From Pseudomonadota bacterium (lineage in GTDB: Bacteria; Myxococcota_A; UBA9042; GCA-2863065), in assembly GCA_005776585.1 (NCBI GenBank), contig SXOX01000067.1, positions 1 to 32,252 on the forward strand: a stretch of DNA of 32,252 nucleotides, read 5' to 3'. Below are positions 23,501 through 29,500 of the stretch, piece after piece. The position numbers were made by a program, and so were the translations under genes. Position 1 is the first letter of the stretch, and each line of letters starts with the position of its first letter. The notes beneath the pieces are model-generated. The model saw nothing but the letters and a program-made list of their open reading frames with translations. It was not told the DNA's origin and did no database searches.

Positions 23501-26500
23501 CGGGGTTGCCGATCGTCGTCACCCAGTTGACCGGGCCACCGAGGCGGAACACGCCGTCGTGATCGCCGGCTCCGGGGTCGATCGTGCGGCCCGAGCGCCG
23601 GCCGAGCACGACGTAGAGCTCATTTGCGGCAAAGCCGATGGGATCGATGAAGAGGTCGTCCGCTCCGTCGCCGTTGACGTCGCCGACGTTGGTCAGCTGG
23701 CCCACCTGCCCGTTGCCGTCGAAGTCGCCGGTCGAGACGGTGGTCTGGACCATGAACCCGGGCGTCTCGAAGGACCGCGTGGCCGGGTCGGAGAACTGAC
23801 CAAGGTCGAGCGTCGTCACGCCGCCGATCGAGCCCACGACGTAGACGCGGCCGGTGTCGTAGAGCGACGGGTCGCTCGCGTCGGTCGGGAAGTCCGTGTT
23901 GGGCGCGGCCATCGCCACGTCGGACCGCCCGTCGCCGTCGAAGTCGCCGCCGGCGAGACCCCAACCGAGCAGGTGGCCGTTGAAGGCCGAGCCGTGAAGG
24001 CCCTTGGTCGCCAGGAATTGGACCGGGTCGATCCCGGCCTCGCCCACCGCCCGAACGCGCAGTAGTGCGGAGAGCGGCTGCGTTCCAGTCGCTGCACCGG
24101 ACGCGAGGACGACCCGGCCAGCCAGGTAGCCGGCGGTGCCGGTCATGGACCCGTAGGGTGCCGAGAGGAGGAGGTCCGGTACGTCGTCGCCGTCCGCGTC
24201 GGGCACGACCGCCGCTCTGAAGCCGAGCGCACCACCCCGCGGTGCCGTTGGGCCGCCGTCCTGGGTGACTCCGGGCACGACCGTGCCGCACTGGGAGCTG
24301 CCAGCGACTCCGGCGCAGAAGGTCGAGGCGGTGTCCCAGCTCCCCTCGTCGCCTTGCACGACCAGGAGCGCCGCCCCACCGTCGAGGGTCGTGCTCGTGA
24401 GCACCCCGCCTTGGGCCTGACCAGGTACGACGTAAACCAACCCCGCGTCGACCTTGCCGCCCGTGTCGGGTCCGGGAGCACCGACGAGGAGCTCGTCGCG
24501 GCCGTCTCCGTCGCGGTCCGGCACGACCGTCGTGGCGCTCCCGAAGGCCATACCGACCTGCGAGCCGTTCAGCGTCCAGGTGTCCGAGACGACCGAAACG
24601 GACGCCGAGGTCATCTCGGGAGAGACCGCGTGCCCTCCGTCGACCAGGCGGACCCGACAGGCGATGGTCTGGCCGACCGTGAGGCCCGAGGTGGAGAGCG
24701 TCCCACCCACCGCGCCGTCTACGAGAAGTCCATCGACGACCCACTCGAACACGGGGCTCGGCGTGATCGCGCACCCGTTGGCAACGCCGGTGACCATGCA
24801 GTGCACCGCCTCACCCACCCGAGGCGCGTGGGAAACGAAGACCGTGCCCACGGTCGCGCCTTCACCCTGGGCGATCACTGTGTTGGACGTTGCAATGACC
24901 GGCGGGAGTAGCGGGCCCTGGACCACCGAGACTTCGCACGCCAGTTGCTGCCCGTCTCCCACGGGTGCATCGTCCGCCGGGATGTCGACCGTGCTCCCCT
25001 CTGGGCGGATGAGGACGTCCTTGACGTGCGTAGTGGCTACCGCAACCCCATCGGCGAGCCAGCGGACGCTCAGCCCGACGTGCAGGTTGCTGTCCTGGTC
25101 CGGCATGGTCAGCGCATCGGGATGAGTCAGTGACACGGTGCATACCCGCGACTCACAGGGAGACGACGAGGCGGGCGAGAGCCCGATGCTGGTCACTTGG
25201 GGTGCGCCCTTGGCCAGCCAGGATTCCCAAGTGTGTCCGTTACCCCCCGTCTCGGGGTCCGATGCCATGACATCACAGAAGTACATGCCGTTGGCATCGT
25301 TGAGCCCAGGCGCCCAAGGAAACGACGCCTGGGTCGTGTGCGTGTGAGTCTCGGTATGAAGAGTCGTCCAGTATGGAGCCCACGTATAGACGTTGGTAAA
25401 CGATGGGTAGTAGCGCAGCGAGAGACGCAGCGTCGCGTCTCCGTCGTAGTCGGCGATGACGCCGCTGCAGGTGCGGAGCTCGCCCGGGAAGGTGGCACGG
25501 CGACTGGCGGGGTAGGACTGCGAGCCGTCCCAACCGGACGAGAGGAAGACGGGCTCGTGATTCCGGAGGTCGTAGACGTTCGAGCTTTGCGTGGCGACGC
25601 CGCTGCCGTCACTGGCCGTGACCTCGCACCACACGTCGCCGTGCTTCACAGGTTGGAGCCCCTGATCCGAGGTGAGCTGACGTAGCGTAATCGTGGTGAG
25701 CGACGTGCCGAGAAGCGCCTTTGTCTGGCCCGTTGGCGCCTGGTAGCGCCAGTTAACTTTGTACGTAATTTCTGCGCCATCGGGATCGGTCGCGCTCGTC
25801 CATGAGCAGACGAACGTGGCGTCGTGCTGGCTCGCGTCGATGCCAAAGTAGCCGGCCGATGGGGTCGTCAGCGTCACACTGTTCGGTCCCCAGGTGGGTC
25901 CCTGACCGCCAGCCTTCTGTCCCGTGACCTTGGCAAAGGCGCCCGGGCCTTCGAAGTCCGTGGGCGCGATGTCGCACTCCACGACCTGTCCACTCGGGAT
26001 GCTCGAAGCGGAGACGCTGCAGCCGGACCACGTCTGAAGCGCGCCAGACACCCGCCAGAGACACTGGAAGCCGCTCGTGTCGCCGTCGAAGTCGTCGACG
26101 GTCAGGCACCCGCAGGTAATGGTGTCACCGTCGGTGTACTCCGCCTTCGCCGGGCTGAACGCCGCGGACAGGCAGCCGGGCCGCTGGTTTTCGACCGTCA
26201 CGGTGTCGGCCGCCGTTCCGACCCCGCCGTGGCCGTCGTTCGCCACGACGCGGCATTCGACCTGCTTGCCGACTGCCGGCGAGGTGGCGAGAGCAACCTC
26301 TTGGCCCGAAACCACCGTCTGTGTCTGCGTAGAGACGCCGTCCACGCGCCACGTCAGAGTGAGCGAGGTCGTGTCCCCGTCAGCGTCGGAGGCCGCGGAA
26401 ACGGTGCAGGTGAGCGGCACGCCGGCGTAGAGTGGCCCTTCGGGCGCGATGACGGGTGCGACCACGCCGGGCGCGGCATTTCCCGCGACCACGGACGGAG

Positions 26501-29500
26501 ACCAGGTCCACGCGCCGGACAGCTTGCCGTCGAAGGCGCCCACCGCACAGGCGACCACATCGCCGCGCTCCGGCTGACCCCACGTCCAGGCTTTCTGGTA
26601 CAGATCCGCTAGGCTGATCTCGTGGGCGGGCACGGCGAGGCCGCTTTCGACGTGGGCGACCGACCCATTGAGCGACCAGGCCACCTGAGCCACCACGGAA
26701 TCACCGTCGGGATCTGCCGGCAGCGTCGCGCTCGTGGACGCGCACCGAAGCGGCTGAGACGCGGTGAGCACCGTGAGCGGACTCCCGTCCGTGAGCCCGA
26801 GCGTCACGGCAGGCGGCGCCTGCGGAGCGCGGTTGATCAGCCCGAGCTCCGTGATCACCGGCGCCCCGAAGCTCGTGCCATCGGACGGAGTGAGCGTGCA
26901 GCGGAGCCCATCGGCGCCCATCGCGGCACCGGCAGGCAGGGCGCAGGAGCCCTCAGGCGCCAGCAGTGCGCCCTTCTGGTCCTCGAAGCGGCAGAGGGAG
27001 CCGCTTTCCACCATTCCGGCCGCTCCATCGAACTTCGTACAGCTGCACTGAATCGCGTCGTCTGTCGAAGGCGCCGTCGGCAGGATCTCCGCCGCAAGAC
27101 AGGTCGGCTCGAGGGGACAGATCGCACGGCCATCCGCGCAGAGCCTGCCGGAGCAGGCCGCGTCGCAGTTCGAGCGCTTGAACTCGCACGTGTAGGGGTG
27201 GACGTAGCCCGCGTGATTGCAGGGCTCGGTGCTCCAGAGCGTCGCACCGAGGATCCAGCGCGCGCAGCTCTGGCTCTGCAGGCCCGCCAACCAGGATGTG
27301 AACCAGAAGGGTACCGTCGGGTCGGCCCACTGCCACTTCCCGGCAAGCGAGTGAGCGCCGATCCAACCCGCGTCGGGTCGCTCATGAAGCCACTCGCGGA
27401 GCTCGAAGGCCTCTGCGCCGTTGTTGATGCTGACCAGCGTGCCACCGAGCGACGTGCACTGGGCTGACGCGGCGGCCCACGTGAGCCCGTTCGTGTAGTA
27501 GCCGTACGCGTGGTCGGCAAAGACGAGCGAGGCGTTGGGCGTGCCCGGGACGGCGAACGCGACGCCGTTGTTGCCAGCGTCATCGCAGACCTCGCTCGGG
27601 TCCAGCTGCCCGTCGCCGCATTCGCAGAGCGGGCCCACGAAGCCTTCGGCGCACTGACAGGAAAAGAGCCCACCGTCGTCTTTGCATTGGCCTCCGTTGG
27701 CGCATGGGTTGGGGTCGCAGTCCACCGTCGCGCATGTGGCGCCGCCGTATCCGACCAGACAGTCGCAGGAGAACGCAGCCACGAGGTCGACGCAGGTTCC
27801 GCCGTGCTGGCACGGCGCGGTGGCGCACTCGTCGATCTCCGTCTCGCAGAGGGTCCCGGCATAGCCCGGCGTGCAAGCACAGGCAAACGAGCCCGGCAGG
27901 TTCGTGCATACGCCGCCATTCAAGCACGGGGCAGTGGCGCACTCGTCCACGTCGTCCGAACAGGTCTCTCCTGTCCAGGCCGCGGTGCACGCGCAGGTGA
28001 AGCTGGCCAGCCCATCGGTGCAGGCCCCGCCATGCGCGCACGGCGCAGGTGCGCACTCGTCGATTTCGGTCGCGCACGTGGCTCCCGACCACCCTGGCGC
28101 GCAGTCACAGGTGAAGGCCGCAATGCCATCGGTGCACGCCGCTCCGTTGAGGCAGGGCTGGACGGCGCAGTCATCGAAGTTCACCGAACAGTCGGCGCCC
28201 ACGAATCCGATTTGGCATGTACAGGTATAGCCCAAGTGGTGGTCGACGCAGGTGCCGTGATTGCAGGCACCGCTGCCAGCGAGGACGCAGTCGTCGATGC
28301 TCCGGGTGCAGTTCGTGCCCTCCCAGCCCGCAGCGCATTCGCAGGTGTAGCTCGCGATGCCGTCGATGCAGGTGCCGCCATGGGCGCACGGGTGGGAAAC
28401 GCAGTCGTCAATGTTGACGGCGCACGTCGTCCCTGAGAAGCCGGGAGCGCAGCTGCAGAGGAATCGGCCCACCTCGTCGGCGCACGTCCCTCCGTTCTCA
28501 CACGGGGCGGAGGCGCAGTCGTTTGCCGGGCACTCGCCTGGCTCGTAGCCGATCGCATCGATGAGGAGCGTTCGCCCGGCGGGGAAGCTCGGAATGGACT
28601 GCGGAGTAAAGAGCGACACGGTGACCGTCTTCGCCGGCGACGCGAGCGTCAGCGAGACGACGCTCACCTGGGTATCCGACGCGGTGAACGTGGTCGTGCT
28701 GGCGCCGCTCGCGAGGACAAACTTCGTCGCGGGCATCAGTGGCGCCATTCCGATTCGATGCACGCTCAAGGCAACGCGAGTGGCGGTCTGCGGAAGGGTG
28801 ATGGTGAGGCTGGAGCTCGGGCTGTCGAGCTGGACCCCGAGGCTGCGGAAGCGGCTTGGGTCAAACGTCGGAGAGGTCCGCGCGGTGAGGGCGCCCATCC
28901 CAGGAGTCATCGCGTACTTGGTGCCATGGAAGGTGATCGTGTTGCCCAGTGGGGCAATCGTCGTGCGCATCCAGCCGATGATGGGATCGAGCACTGGCCA
29001 GGAGGCGTCCTCGAAACCTTCATAGAGGTCGGCGCAGAGCACGCAGTCGCCGGTGACGGCGTTGCAGGGTCCCGCGCACTTCGCCGTGCTCTCACACTGA
29101 GAGGAGGGGTTGCAGGCGTCCACCGTGCAGGCGTTGCTGTCGTCGCAGGCGGCGGCGTTGCACGCGTTCGTCTCGCATCGACTGCCGGTCCAGCCGATGA
29201 GGCAGTCGCACGCGTAGCTTCCGGCGCTGCTCGTACATGCGGCGCCATTCAAGCAGGCTCCAAGGGCACACGGATCGAGCGTCGTCTCGCAGGTTGGCCC
29301 AGAGTAACCGGCGGCGCAGCTGCAGAGGGTGCCGCCGCCCACGAGCCCGGAGCACGTCCCGCCGTTCTTGCACGGGTTGGGGCTGCATGCGGCTGGAGAG
29401 CACGTCATGGGCGTGTAGGCGATCGAGTCGATGAAGAATCGCTGCGGCGTTCCGGGGGGGACCCCGAGAGGGATCCCGGTGAGGACAACGGAGACCTGGG

